DNA of 64,000 bases, from positions 114,156-178,155 of the forward strand of contig NZ_JAKOGG010000004.1 of the NCBI RefSeq assembly GCF_022321485.1, written 5' to 3'. Of the stretch, positions 36,061 through 46,100 are shown piece after piece (within the stretch, counting starts at the first letter, position 1; every line of letters begins with the position of its first letter). The stretch is from Shewanella electrica. GTDB lineage: Bacteria > Pseudomonadota > Gammaproteobacteria > Enterobacterales > Shewanellaceae. Position numbers and translations under genes: made by a program. The notes below the pieces were generated by a model. That model searched no databases. It saw only the letters and a list, made by a program, of their open reading frames with translations, and was not told the DNA's origin.

Positions 36061-36690
36061 CTACTGTGCTTTGTCGAAATAGTAAAATGTGGGCGCCGAC
36101 CAACTAAAGCGAATCGCTAACAAACGTAAGCTAAAGCCTAGCCACAGGCTCACGCCTAAACTGATCCATGCATTGGTGTCCGTCATCTGCAATATCACGT
36201 AACAGCTGGCGGTGACGATGGAGACAATGCCATACAATTCCTTATGGAAGATCAGCGGAATTTCATTACAAAGAATATCGCGGATCACCCCACCAAATAC
36301 GCCAGTAATCACGCCCATCACAATCGCCACCGATGGACCAAAACCTAATGCTAAGGTTTTTTGCGCGCCAATGACCGAAAACACCGCCAGTCCCAGCGCA
36401 TCAATGGTGAGGAACAAACGCGTCAGATAACGCATCAGCGGTGCCACCACCACGGTAACCAATGAGGCGAAGATGATGGCTAACAAAAACTGCGAGTGCT
36501 GGATCCAGATTAGCGGATAGTTGCCCAGCAGCACGTCACGCAGCGTGCCACCGCCAATAGCTGTAGCGCAGCCGACAATCATCACGCCAAACAGATCCAT
36601 GCGTTTGCGGCCTGCGGCGAGGGCGCCAGTCATCGCTTCTGCGATAATACCGACAAACCATAACACCATGACAAATTGAGTCTCTTGCAT
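36061..36690 (-). CDS. UPF0126/TRIC-type membrane channel protein
   Basis: The 209-residue protein has two repeats of the UPF0126 domain, each with three membrane helices and a glycine-rich GGGTLRDVLLG or GGVIRDILCNEIP motif, plus a seventh hydrophobic segment. Bacterial homologues form trimeric monovalent-cation channels related to the animal TRIC proteins; the E. coli relative is YadS/YicG. I chose the ATG at 36690 (MQETQFV) because the longer ORF to 36879 adds an unlikely 63-residue Cys/Arg-rich leader. The gene lies alone, convergent with the SapC gene and divergent from ltaE. Confidence 0.87.
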   Translation of the reverse strand: MQETQFVMVLWFVGIIAEAMTGALAAGRKRMDLFGVMIVGCATAIGGGTLRDVLLGNYPLIWIQHSQFLLAIIFASLVTVVVAPLMRYLTRLFLTIDALGLAVFSVIGAQKTLALGFGPSVAIVMGVITGVFGGVIRDILCNEIPLIFHKELYGIVSIVTASCYVILQMTDTNAWISLGVSLWLGFSLRLLAIRFSWSAPTFYYFDKAQ

Positions 36691-36917
36691 TGCATCAATC
36701 CGCAAAATTAAAGGGGCGCATTTTGGCGTAATCAGCGGTGAATGAACAATGAAAAGTTTTAATTTAGTGATAAGAAAATCTAATCTGATGTCGCACGCTG
36801 CAACGGCTGGATTCGTGCGCTTGAAAGTTAACCGGTGAGTGCAAACACCGCCGCTGACTGTACAGCGTTTCCACTGCAAGGTAGAGTGTTGCTTTTCGCC
36901 CGCATTAGTTAATTGAA

Positions 36918-37937
36918 ATGATTGATTTAAGAAGTGATACCGTTACCCAGCCCACCAGTGACATGCGTAAAGCGATGGCTGCGGCTGAGGTTGGCGATGA
37001 TGTATATGGTGATGACCCAAGTGTTAACCGCTTGCAGCATCTGGCGGCAGAAATGCTCGGGTTTGAAGATGCGCTGTTTACTAGCTCAGGCACCCAAGCC
37101 AACTTGTTGGCGTTGATGTCGCATTGTGGTCGCGGTGATGAATATATTTGCGGCCAGCAAGCGCATAACTACAAGTTTGAAGCGGGCGGCGCGGCGGTGC
37201 TCGGCAGTATTCAGCCGCAACCGCTGGCGAACCAAGCTGATGGCACTATCGCGTTAACGGAAGTGGTAGCTGCTATTAAACCGGATGATATTCACTTTGC
37301 TCGCACTAAGTTGCTCAGTTTAGAGAACACCATTGGCGGTAAAGTGCTGCCGCAGCATTATTTGGCGGAAGCACAGCAACTGGCGTTTTATCACGGTCTG
37401 AAAATCCATCTGGATGGTGCGCGTATTGCGAACGCTGCGGTAGCGCAAGGACTCAAAATCGCCGATATCGCGCAGCATTTTGATTCGGTGTCGGTGTGTT
37501 TATCTAAAGGCTTGTGTGCGCCAGTTGGCTCGCTGTTGCTCGGTGATGAACACTTTATTGCGCGGGCGCGTCGCTGGCGTAAAATGCTCGGTGGCGGTAT
37601 GCGTCAGGTGGGAATTCTCGCCGCAGCGGCCGAGATTGCGTTGACGCAGCAGGTAGAGCGTTTGGCGGATGACCATGCCAACGCGCAAACTCTGGCGGCC
37701 GGCTTAGCACAAATTGATGAGTTGGCCGGCAGCGTTGAAGTGCATACCAACATGGTGTTTGCCAACTTGCCCGCGGCGTTAGTACCGCAGCTTTTGGTGG
37801 AAACCTTAGCCGAGCAGGGCATTCGCATCTCAGCCGCGAAACGGCTGCGTTTGGTGACCCATAACGATGTTACAGCGGCAGACGTTACCAAGGTGATTGC
37901 TGCGGTTAAGCAGTTCTTTGCGGCGCAACCTAAATAG
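36918..37937 (+). CDS. ltaE: Low-specificity L-threonine aldolase
   Basis: This pyridoxal-phosphate enzyme splits L-threonine and L-allo-threonine to glycine and acetaldehyde. The 339-residue protein starts with the signature MIDLRSDTVTQP. It has Asp166 in HLDGAR, which contacts the cofactor pyridine, and the PLP Schiff-base Lys197 in CLSKGLCAPVGS. The ATG at 36918 has only a weak ribosome site. It is followed by a bidirectional terminator shared with the small lipoprotein gene. Confidence 0.94.
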   Translation: MIDLRSDTVTQPTSDMRKAMAAAEVGDDVYGDDPSVNRLQHLAAEMLGFEDALFTSSGTQANLLALMSHCGRGDEYICGQQAHNYKFEAGGAAVLGSIQPQPLANQADGTIALTEVVAAIKPDDIHFARTKLLSLENTIGGKVLPQHYLAEAQQLAFYHGLKIHLDGARIANAAVAQGLKIADIAQHFDSVSVCLSKGLCAPVGSLLLGDEHFIARARRWRKMLGGGMRQVGILAAAAEIALTQQVERLADDHANAQTLAAGLAQIDELAGSVEVHTNMVFANLPAALVPQLLVETLAEQGIRISAAKRLRLVTHNDVTAADVTKVIAAVKQFFAAQPK

Positions 37938-37960
37938 TGTCGTACTACAAATAACCATGA

Positions 37961-37988
37961 AAAAAGCCATCGACAACGATGGCTTTTT
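37961..37988. terminator. Bidirectional terminator after ltaE
   Basis: AAAAAGCCATCG (37961-37972) and CGATGGCTTTTT (37977-37988) form a perfect 12-bp stem with ACAA loop and serve both convergent genes. Confidence 0.92.
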
Positions 37989-38008
37989 GTTATCCGCAAG
38001 TGCGGCAG

Positions 38009-38203
38009 CTATTCCAGCTCTTCTTTGACCGATTTCACCGCATCGCGCGATGCATGACCAATCTCGCGCGTAGCATCACGGGTGGCGTGACCAATGGCGG
38101 TGGTGGTCTTTTTGGTCGCATGGCCAATATCTTGGCCGGCATGTTTTAAATCGGCGCAGCCACTCAATACTAACAAGGCAAACAGGGGAACTAACTTACT
38201 CAT
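38009..38203 (-). CDS. Small repeat-containing lipoprotein
   Basis: The 64-residue protein has a lipoprotein signal with lipobox LSGC, Cys16 being the lipidated residue, followed by Ala-Asp. The mature part is built from three 11-residue repeats starting IGHATKK (26), IGHATRD (37) and IGHASRD (48). An 11-residue period suits an amphipathic helix or coiled coil, like the late-embryogenesis or apolipoprotein type. AAGGAGA precedes the ATG at 38203. It is the last gene before the terminator, 35 bases downstream of yfhL. It is probably an outer-membrane-attached stress or structural protein. No family name is certain. Confidence 0.7.
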   Translation of the reverse strand: MSKLVPLFALLVLSGCADLKHAGQDIGHATKKTTTAIGHATRDATREIGHASRDAVKSVKEELE

Positions 38204-38238
38204 GTTGGTCTCCTTAGTTACTGTGGGCCGCGTGCGAC

Positions 38239-38490
<252 letters not shown>

Positions 38491-38500
38491 TTACTGAGTC

Positions 38501-39868
38501 TCAGCCTGCCTGATGCGGATTGCGAGTATCTTGACCTTCGGTCAGATTACGCAGCAGAATCGCATGAGTTACATCCACTTCTGCTGGTACTGGCAGATAC
38601 ACAGTGTGGCCGTTACCTGGGCCGCAATCAATCTGCTCACCTTTACGGTTTTCTAGGGTGTCGATGGTCAAGCTGATATTGCCTTGTGGCGTCATCAGTT
38701 CCACGCTATCGCCCACGCCAAATTTGTTTTTCACGTCGATTTCAGCCATACCCGCCGCGTTGCGTTTGCCGGTCAGTTCACCACAGAACTGTTGGCTGTC
38801 ACTGACAGAATAGCCGTAATCGTAGTTTTGGTATTCATCATGTACGTGGCGACGCAAGAAACCTTCGGTGTAACCACGGTGCGCCAAGCCTTCCAGCTGC
38901 AGCATCAGGTTCGGGTCAAAACCACGGCCTGAAGCGGCGTCATCAATCGCTTTACGATACAGCTGCGCAGTACGCGCCACGTAATAGAAGGATTTAGTGC
39001 GGCCTTCAATTTTCAGTGAGTTAACGCCCATCTTGGCTAAGCGTTCTACGTGTTGAATGGCGCGCAGATCTTTAGAGTTCATGATGTAGGTGCCGTGCTC
39101 ATCTTCAAACGCAGGCATATATTCGCCTGGGCGATTGCCTTCTTGCAGCAGGAAGATGCGGTCAGTGGCTGGGCCATCACCTAAGGTTGGTTGTGGTTGT
39201 TCAATCTGCACCGGATTGGCGGCAACAACGTCGCCAGTTTCGTTTTCTTTGGCTTCGTGTACGTCGTACTTCCAACGGCAAGCATTGGTGCAAGTACCTT
39301 GGTTCGGGTCACGTTTGTTGATGTAACCAGACAGCAGACAACGGCCTGAGTACGCCATACACAGTGCGCCGTGGACAAACACTTCCAGCTCGATATCAGG
39401 GCAACGTTGGCGGATCTCTTCGATTTCATCCAGTGACAGTTCGCGTGACAAAATCACCCGTTTGATGCCTTGAGACTCCCAAAACTTCACTGACGCCCAG
39501 TTAATGGCGTTCGCTTGTACAGAAAGGTGTACCACTTGCTCAGGAAATGCTTCACGCACCATCATGATCAAACCTGGGTCAGACATGATCAGCGCATCTG
39601 GCTTCATGTTCACCACAGGTTCCATGTCTTTAATATAGGTTTTCAACTTGGCGTTATGCGGCGCAATGTTGCTTACTACATACAGTTTCTTGCCCAGCGC
39701 GTGCGCTTCTTCGATACCGGTAGCCAAGTTTTCCATCTTGAAATCGTTGTTACGTACCCGCAAGCTGTAGCGCGGCTGACCGGCATAAACCGCATCGGCA
39801 CCGTAAGCAAAGGCATAGCGCATATTTTTTAAGGTCCCAGCAGGGGACAACAGCTCAGGTTTGAACAT
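38501..39868 (-). CDS. trhP: tRNA uridine-34 5-hydroxylation protein TrhP (YegQ), U32 family
   Basis: TrhP makes 5-hydroxyuridine at the tRNA wobble position, the first step to cmo5U, using prephenate. The 455-residue protein begins with the U32 signature PELLSPAGTLKNMRYAFAYG and has the core with the cysteine cluster CMAYSGRCLLSGY...GTCTNACRW. Those cysteines are the likely [4Fe-4S] ligands. A C-terminal beta-barrel (about 360-440) completes the family layout. GAGAGAG precedes the ATG at 39868. The name follows the E. coli YegQ work; members were earlier annotated as collagenase-like peptidases. Confidence 0.92.
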   Translation of the reverse strand: MFKPELLSPAGTLKNMRYAFAYGADAVYAGQPRYSLRVRNNDFKMENLATGIEEAHALGKKLYVVSNIAPHNAKLKTYIKDMEPVVNMKPDALIMSDPGLIMMVREAFPEQVVHLSVQANAINWASVKFWESQGIKRVILSRELSLDEIEEIRQRCPDIELEVFVHGALCMAYSGRCLLSGYINKRDPNQGTCTNACRWKYDVHEAKENETGDVVAANPVQIEQPQPTLGDGPATDRIFLLQEGNRPGEYMPAFEDEHGTYIMNSKDLRAIQHVERLAKMGVNSLKIEGRTKSFYYVARTAQLYRKAIDDAASGRGFDPNLMLQLEGLAHRGYTEGFLRRHVHDEYQNYDYGYSVSDSQQFCGELTGKRNAAGMAEIDVKNKFGVGDSVELMTPQGNISLTIDTLENRKGEQIDCGPGNGHTVYLPVPAEVDVTHAILLRNLTEGQDTRNPHQAG

Positions 39869-40245
39869 AACACTCTCTCAATGATGTGAATTAGGCAGCG
39901 ACGACATGTCAGTATTAGTGCTTAGCACCGCAGGCGCGGCATTTTACTTAACATTGGTCAAGTGATGCAAATCAAAAAGTTGATTAAATTAGTCTGGTTT
40001 ATAGCTGGCGGTTACTAGCGTGGTAAAAAGCGCGGTTGCCCACTTCGTTCGTCCGATCACAATGTTAATAGATAGCATCGCGATAGATGAAATCGATCAA
40101 AGTCTACTTAACAGTTTATAAAGCTAGATGTGGTTCAAATCCTTAATAATTATGGTTGGATTAGCACCATGATTGGATTATCTTTCCGTTGATTATTTTT
40201 AGAACTGATATACTTGATAAACGAATTTTAACAATTGGGGTGTGC
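39869..40245. other. 377-base gap between trhP and the HDOD gene
   Basis: This is the divergent promoter region of trhP (minus) and the HDOD gene (plus). It is AT-rich and contains several ATCAA/TTGAT-like pieces but no properly spaced FNR or CRP site. I see no RNA gene, repeat or ORF. Confidence 0.4.
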
Positions 40246-41088
40246 ATGTCTACTGAACACCAGCTGTTGGTCGGCCTACTTAAAAAACTAAAAAGCGATA
40301 CGCTGGTTTTACCCACTTTGCCGGAAGTGGCGATTCGAGTACAAGAAGTGGTTGGACAATCAAAATCCGGCCTCAAAGATGTCGCTGAAGTGATTGGGCA
40401 AGATGCCGCGATTTCTGCACGTCTGATCAAAGTTGCCAACAGTGCGTTATATAGTCGCGGCGTCAAAGCGGAAAACATTAACAACGCGGTCACGCGCATC
40501 GGCTTGACGCAGATTAAGTCGATCGTGACTTCGATTGCGATGGAGCAACTGTTTATCTCTACTAATGAGATGGTGTGGGAGGTGATGGATGAAGTGTGGA
40601 CCACCTCGATTGAAGTGACGTCAGCCGCCTGCGCCATGTTGCAAATCTATAAAGTGCAACACCCTAAATCCCCACTGAATTACGATACGCTCACCTTGGC
40701 GGGCTTAGTGCATAACATCGGCGCCTTGCCAGTATTGACCGAAGCTGAGTCGCATCCCGAGCTGTTCTCTAGCGTTGAGCAGTTGCGTGCGCTGGTGAGA
40801 AAACTGCAAGGGCCGATTGGCCGTGCGGTGCTTAACAGTTGGGACTTTGCACCAGACGTGACCGAAGTGGTTGAACGCTGGGCGGATTTGCACTATCTGC
40901 CGGAACATGTCACTTATCTCGACTTTATTCGGGCGGCAGCATTTTATGTTGGCGAGTTACGCGCGGGGAACGAACTGGAACAGCGCTTAGATGTGTTTGC
41001 CAGTAAAGGTTTGCCCGTTACGCCAGATGAACTTGCGGATGAGCAATTTTTAGAACAGTACCATTCAATTAAAGCGAGTTACCATTAG
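40246..41088 (+). CDS. HDOD-domain signalling protein
   Basis: The 280-residue cytoplasmic protein is a single HDOD domain (about 18-215) with a helical tail. The motif PTLPEVAIRVQEVV at the start, the DAAISARLIKVANSALYS segment and LAGLVHNIGALP are typical. HDOD proteins lack the metal-binding His-Asp pair of active HD-GYP phosphodiesterases and act as scaffolds in motility or stress signalling. I chose the ATG at 40246, which has GGGGT 5 bases upstream, over the longer in-frame ORF from 40189. The next gene, a GGDEF-EAL protein, is 131 bases downstream. Confidence 0.88.
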   Translation: MSTEHQLLVGLLKKLKSDTLVLPTLPEVAIRVQEVVGQSKSGLKDVAEVIGQDAAISARLIKVANSALYSRGVKAENINNAVTRIGLTQIKSIVTSIAMEQLFISTNEMVWEVMDEVWTTSIEVTSAACAMLQIYKVQHPKSPLNYDTLTLAGLVHNIGALPVLTEAESHPELFSSVEQLRALVRKLQGPIGRAVLNSWDFAPDVTEVVERWADLHYLPEHVTYLDFIRAAAFYVGELRAGNELEQRLDVFASKGLPVTPDELADEQFLEQYHSIKASYH

Positions 41089-41219
41089 CCACAATCATCG
41101 GTATGCTGTCTTGGTTAATTGATGACTGCATTTGGCTTAGCAAGGGGCGCGTAAGTTGAGCCTGTTGCCGAGCATAAACGGCGACGCACCGTCATACGCT
41201 AAGTCGCCCAGAGGACTTG

Positions 41220-42710
41220 ATGATATACCTGCTAATTGGCGTGTTAGTGTTATTGAGCTTAGTGATGGCTGTCAGTATTTGGCGGCACTACCGGCTCAAG
41301 CGTTTTATCCATCGTCTTGCCAACCATGTACGTGAGCAGACCGAACACACGTTACCACTCGATTTTACCGATGTGCCAGCGCTGATGTTACCGCTGTATA
41401 CCGCGTTCAAAGCTTTGCTACGGCAACTGCCCGCCAATATTGGTCGTGACCCACTGACAGGCTTACCAAACCGCGCCAATTTGAAAAAGACCTTAGCGCC
41501 GTTAATGCCGCTCACTCACGGTGCGCTGGTGCTGCTCAATATTGAGCAGTTCCGTTTCGTCAACGATCTGTTTGGTTTTCATACCGGTGACAAAGTGCTG
41601 CAAGCGTTTGCACTGCGCTTGCGTCAGTTTTCGTCGCAACCAAGGTTTATTGCCCGTATGGGCGGTGACGAGTTTTTACTATTTTTTGACACAGTGGTGG
41701 AGCAAACACAGCTGCTGACGTTGCAGCAACTGTTGCAGCAGCCGTATTTAGTCGGCAATGCGCCGATTGGTTTGAAAGTGAAAATAGGTGTGTTGCAGTT
41801 AGCCACTGACCACGCCGACGTATCACAGATGTTGCGCCGAGTGGATTTGGCGCTGAAAAAGGCAACGCAACCACCGTTTATCGCCCAGTATCAGCACGGT
41901 GATGACCAAGCTAATCAGCGTGAAATGAGCATCATCAATAGCTTGCCCAAAGCATTACAGCAGCAACAACTTTATCTGGTATATCAACCTAAACAAGCGT
42001 TGGTGAGCGGTCAGTGCGTACAGGCAGAAGCGCTGATGCGCTGGGAACATCCTGAGCTTGGCCGTATCTCACCGGCGGAGTTTATTCCACTAGCGGAATG
42101 CGCTGGTATGTTGGGGGTAGTCAGCGATTGGGTGTTAGATGCCGCAGTTGCACAATTGGCGCGTTGGCAACAGCAGGGCATACGCTTGCCACTGGCGATT
42201 AATCTCAGTAGCAGTGACTTTGAGCAAGATGTGGTCGGTAAAATCAGCGCGAAATTAGCCGAATATCAAGTGGATGCGAGTTTGTTAGCACTGGAGCTGA
42301 CCGAGCGTACCTTAGTGGCTAACCTGCCAGATACTCAGCAAAAATTACGCGAATTACGCGCCTTGGGTATCAAGGTGGCGATTGATGATTTTGGTACGGG
42401 TCATTCGTCGTTGGCGTATCTCAAAGATCTGCCAGTGGATGAAATCAAGATTGATAAAGCGTTTTTGGATGATCTACTGATCAACCCTAATGCGCTAAAA
42501 ATAATGCGTTGTAGTATTCAACTGGCACACCAATTAGGCTTTAGCGTCACCGTTGAAGGCGTGGAAACCGCAGCGCAGCGTCAGTTATTGGTGAAACTCG
42601 GCGTTGATGTGATCCAAGGTCTTATCTTCGCCAAGCCGATGCGTGCTGCTGAGTTGGTTTGTCATGCGGAAAAACTACACCTGTTCTCAAATATGGACGG
42701 TGATATTTAA
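41220..42710 (+). CDS. GGDEF-EAL protein, probably a phosphodiesterase
   Basis: The 496-residue protein has one N-terminal membrane helix (2-20), a GGDEF domain (about 75-230) and an EAL domain (about 240-490). The GGDEF motif itself is intact (148-152), but the Mg-binding DxD is Asn107-Ile-Glu109 and the GH of the guanine site is Gly119-Phe120, so cyclase activity is doubtful. There is no RxxD I-site. The EAL half has EAL, the Asn, ELTER Glu, IDDFGTG, IKIDK and VEGVE residues, all needed for c-di-GMP hydrolysis. The true start is the ATG at 41220, with GAGG 5 bases upstream; the codon before is TTG. Confidence 0.9.
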   Translation: MIYLLIGVLVLLSLVMAVSIWRHYRLKRFIHRLANHVREQTEHTLPLDFTDVPALMLPLYTAFKALLRQLPANIGRDPLTGLPNRANLKKTLAPLMPLTHGALVLLNIEQFRFVNDLFGFHTGDKVLQAFALRLRQFSSQPRFIARMGGDEFLLFFDTVVEQTQLLTLQQLLQQPYLVGNAPIGLKVKIGVLQLATDHADVSQMLRRVDLALKKATQPPFIAQYQHGDDQANQREMSIINSLPKALQQQQLYLVYQPKQALVSGQCVQAEALMRWEHPELGRISPAEFIPLAECAGMLGVVSDWVLDAAVAQLARWQQQGIRLPLAINLSSSDFEQDVVGKISAKLAEYQVDASLLALELTERTLVANLPDTQQKLRELRALGIKVAIDDFGTGHSSLAYLKDLPVDEIKIDKAFLDDLLINPNALKIMRCSIQLAHQLGFSVTVEGVETAAQRQLLVKLGVDVIQGLIFAKPMRAAELVCHAEKLHLFSNMDGDI

Positions 42711-42881
42711 CCGTTAGCCATTATTCCAATCTATAGCACTTACCTTGCCAGCAGGCATTGTTGGCCGCTAACTGTACAGAAATTATATAAAAGCAGCGGT
42801 TTTTTGCTATTCAGTCGCCGCTAAGTGGTCCGCTCTGTGGCGAAATTGTATGACTTTATCAAACATATTACTGAATAACGC

Positions 42882-42911
42882 TATACATAGCTGTTCTGTT
42901 ATGCGTATAAT
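42882..42911 (+). promoter_or_regulatory. Promoter of the candidate small RNA
   Basis: A perfect -10 box, TATAAT (42906-42911), is preceded at 18 bases by TATACA (42882-42887), which matches TTGACA at four positions. Transcription would start near 42916-42918. The 170 bases before it, after the GGDEF-EAL stop, show no other feature. Confidence 0.5.
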
Positions 42912-42915
42912 CTTT

Positions 42916-43066
42916 GTCCATGATGTTGAGGCAACTTGGACGAGCTTTAATATCGCTGAATGTCAGTGACGTTTGTAACTCAAGTGTCAGAGTTACCGGC
43001 TATTGGCGCTGCATTCTGTTGGTTGCCATGGCGACCAACTTCCCCGATGAGATTGTCGGTTTTTTT
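42916..43066 (+). ncRNA. Candidate structured small RNA, about 150 nt
   Basis: A consensus promoter precedes four hairpins. The first is GTCCA (42916-42920) with TGGAC (42937-42941), enclosing GTTG/CAAC. The second is GTAACTC (42975-42981) with GAGTTAC (42990-42996). The third is a 10-bp stem GTTGGTTGCC (43018-43027) with GGCGACCAAC (43030-43039, one G-T pair). The fourth is a short stem (43044-43059) followed by seven Ts, an intrinsic terminator. An ORF that overlaps it lacks a ribosome site and runs through the terminator. It matches no sRNA I can recall. It stands alone between the GGDEF-EAL gene and the convergent efflux operon. Confidence 0.5.
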
Positions 43067-43079
43067 ACCCTGAGTGAAA

Positions 43080-43107
43080 AAAAGGGATGCCTAACGGCAT
43101 CCCTTTT
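43080..43107. terminator. Terminator of the RND efflux operon
   Basis: AAAAGGGATGCC (43080-43091) pairs with GGCATCCCTTTT (43096-43107). The minus strand continues into a run of eight Ts, so it mainly ends the efflux operon; the plus direction has a TTTTCTTTT tail and could back up the sRNA terminator. Confidence 0.9.
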
Positions 43108-43127
43108 CTTTTAGGCAAACAATCCGT

Positions 43128-46100
43128 TTAGGCGTCGTTTGTGGGCGTTGTGGTACTTGGCTTTTGTTGCTCCAGCGCCTGCTGTAACTGCTGCTCCACC
43201 CAACCCGGTGATTTGGTGTTATAGGATAACAAGCGGTACATCGCGGGGATGACAAACAGGGTAATCACGGTGGCGAACGCCATACCGAAGAACACCACAG
43301 TACCGACTGCGATGCGGCTTTCCGCCCCTGCGCCAGTCGAGAGAATCAACGGAATTGCACCTACCAAGGTGGTAAATGCTGTCATCAGGATTGGCCGTAA
43401 TCGACGCGCAGCGGCATCGATAATTGCTTGTTCAAACGGCAAACCACGGTCGCGCAGTTGGTTAGCAAATTCCACAATCAAAATACCGTTCTTGGTCACC
43501 ATACCAATCAACATGATCATGCCAATTTGGCTGTAGATGTTCATGCCTTGATGGGTAAACCACAAACCTAAGAAGCCACCAAACACGCCCATCGGCACGG
43601 TAAACATCACCACCAGCGGGTTGATAAAGCTTTCAAACTGTGCTGCCAGAACCAAATACGCCACCAACAGCGCTAAGCCAAACACAATCAAAATACTGCT
43701 TTGGTTTTCTTTGTAGTCTTTTGACTCACCTGAGTAACTGACGCTGATGTCGCCGGGCAGTTTCTCAATCACCAGGTTGTCCAAGAAATTGAGCGCTTCC
43801 CCTAAGGTGTGACCGTCAGCAACGTTGGCGGCGAGGGTGATCGATTTTTTCTTGTCGGTATGTGCCAGACGTTGTGCCGAGGCTTCTTCGCGGATTTGTG
43901 CCACGGAGTCGAGCGTGACCAACGCGCCACTGCGAGTACGCACGTAGATTTGGCTCATATCGGTCATGCTGTTGAAGTGCTCTTCGTCACCACGCAAATA
44001 GACATCGTATTCTTCACCGCGTTCCACATAAGTGGTTTGGCGGCGACCACCGAGCATCACTTCCAAGGTGTTGGCGATATCGGCGACGCTGACGCCTAGT
44101 TCAGCTGCGCGTTCGCGATTGATGCGCACCATCAACTCTGGGGTGGTTTCAGCGTAGTTGAGGTCGGCGCCAGTCATAATGCCGCTTTGTGTCGCTTCGG
44201 CTTGCAGCAGTTGCGCCCATTTAAACAGCTCGCTGTAATCTGAGCCGCCAATCACAAACTGTACTGATTCATTTGAACTACCACGGAAGCCCGGCAGCAT
44301 CGGCCGTACCATGATGTCTGGAATATCTTTAAGTGCCGTTTGGATCTGGCTTAGTGCTTGCGCAGCAGATACCGAGCGGGTTTTCCAATCTTCCAAGCGC
44401 ATGATGATAAAGCCCGTTTGGTCACCGGCTGCACCACCAAACGCTGGGGTTTCGAGGCTGAATGAACGCAACACACCTTGGCCCAACATTGGCATTAACC
44501 GCTGTTGGATGATGTCCATGTTGGCTGACATGCGGTTGTAACTGGTACCTTCAGCGCCTTTGATGAAAGCGTAGATAACGCCGCGGTCTTCCGGTGGTGC
44601 CAACTGCGCTGGCACGTTATTCATCAAGGAAAAGCTGCCACCAATACAGGCCAGAATCACAATCGGTGCGGCGTATTTATGCTTCACACAATATTGCACG
44701 CCACGGCGATAATGGCGCTCTAAGCGACCAAAAATGCTGTCCAACACTCGGTTGAGTGCACTGTGCTGTTGGTGGGGTTTTAACAGTTTGCTGCCGAGCA
44801 CTGGCGTGAGCGTCAGTGCCACAATCGAGGAGAAGATCACCGATACCGCCAGCAATACCGAGAATTCGGTAAACAGCAGCCCCACCATGCCTTCCATAAA
44901 GGAGATTGGCAGAAACACCATCACCAGTACGGCGGTGGTGGCGATAACCGCAAAGCCGACTTCACGAGTACCTTTGTAGGCGGCCACTAATGGCGGCTCA
45001 CCTTGCTCAATATGGTGGAAGATGTTTTCCACCACCACAATGGCGTCATCCACCACCAAGCCGATGGCGAGGATCAGTGCCATCAAGGTCAGCAGGTTGA
45101 TAGAAAAGCCAAAGAAGTAGGCGGCCATAAAGGCGGAGATCAGCGATACCGGCACGGTTACGGCGGGGATTAGCGTAGCGCGTACTTGGCCGATGAACAC
45201 ATACAGCACCAAAATCACCAAAATACCGGTGACATACAAAGTGCTGTAAACCTCATCAATCGCTTGATCGATAAAAATGGTTGAGTCGTAGTCGATGGCT
45301 AAGCTAGTGCCTTTGGGCAGAAACTTCTGCATCGCAGCCACTTGCTCGCGCACGCCTTTGGCGACTTCCAGCGGGTTGGCATCGGATTGCGGCACGATAC
45401 CTAAACTCACGTTAGACACACCATTGCTGCGGTAGGTGGAGTTTTCGTTCTGCGCGCCAATGTACACCTCGGCAATATCTTTCAGATACACCGGCGTACC
45501 GTCACTGGCGGCGCGCACTTGCAGGTAATCAAAATCATCCGGTTGCATGTACAGCCGGGCGGTACGCACGGTCATGGTGGTGGCATCGTTACGGATTTGG
45601 CCGCCGGGTGATTCTAAGTTTTCGTTATTCAGCGCGGTAATCACATCGCTCACGGTGATCTGGCGGCCCGCCATCTCTTCCGGTTTGAGCTTGATATACA
45701 TTACTTGCGTTAAACCACCGGAGATGTTGATCGAACTGACACCGCTGATCAGGTTGAACTTATCTTCCAGCACGCGGCGCGAGTAGTCGGTTAACTGGGT
45801 ACGGTCCATCTCACTGGAGCGCAAGCGGATGTAAATAGCAGGACGGCCAGAACCGTTATCTTTGTAGACGATCGGTTCATCGGCTTCTTCTGGTAGACGA
45901 CGTTGGGCGCGTGATACCGCATCGCGCACGTCACTGACGCCTTCCATGATGTCCCAACCGATTTTGAAGTTCACCGTGATACGTGACGAGCCGTTGCGGC
46001 TGACCGAAGTGATCTGGTCGATGCCGCTAATGCCGGTTAATTGATCTTCAATATTTTTAGTAACTTGGCTCTCCATAATCGCAGCAGAGGCGCCGCTGTA

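Noticed and set aside
36691-36879. N-terminal extension of the TRIC-type channel
   Set aside because: The added 63 residues are Cys/Arg-rich and unlike the family. The ATG at 36690 begins the first membrane helix properly.
42914-43114. 66-residue ORF in the gap before the efflux operon
   Set aside because: It lacks a ribosome site and crosses a terminator with seven Ts. The sRNA reading explains the conserved-looking structure better.
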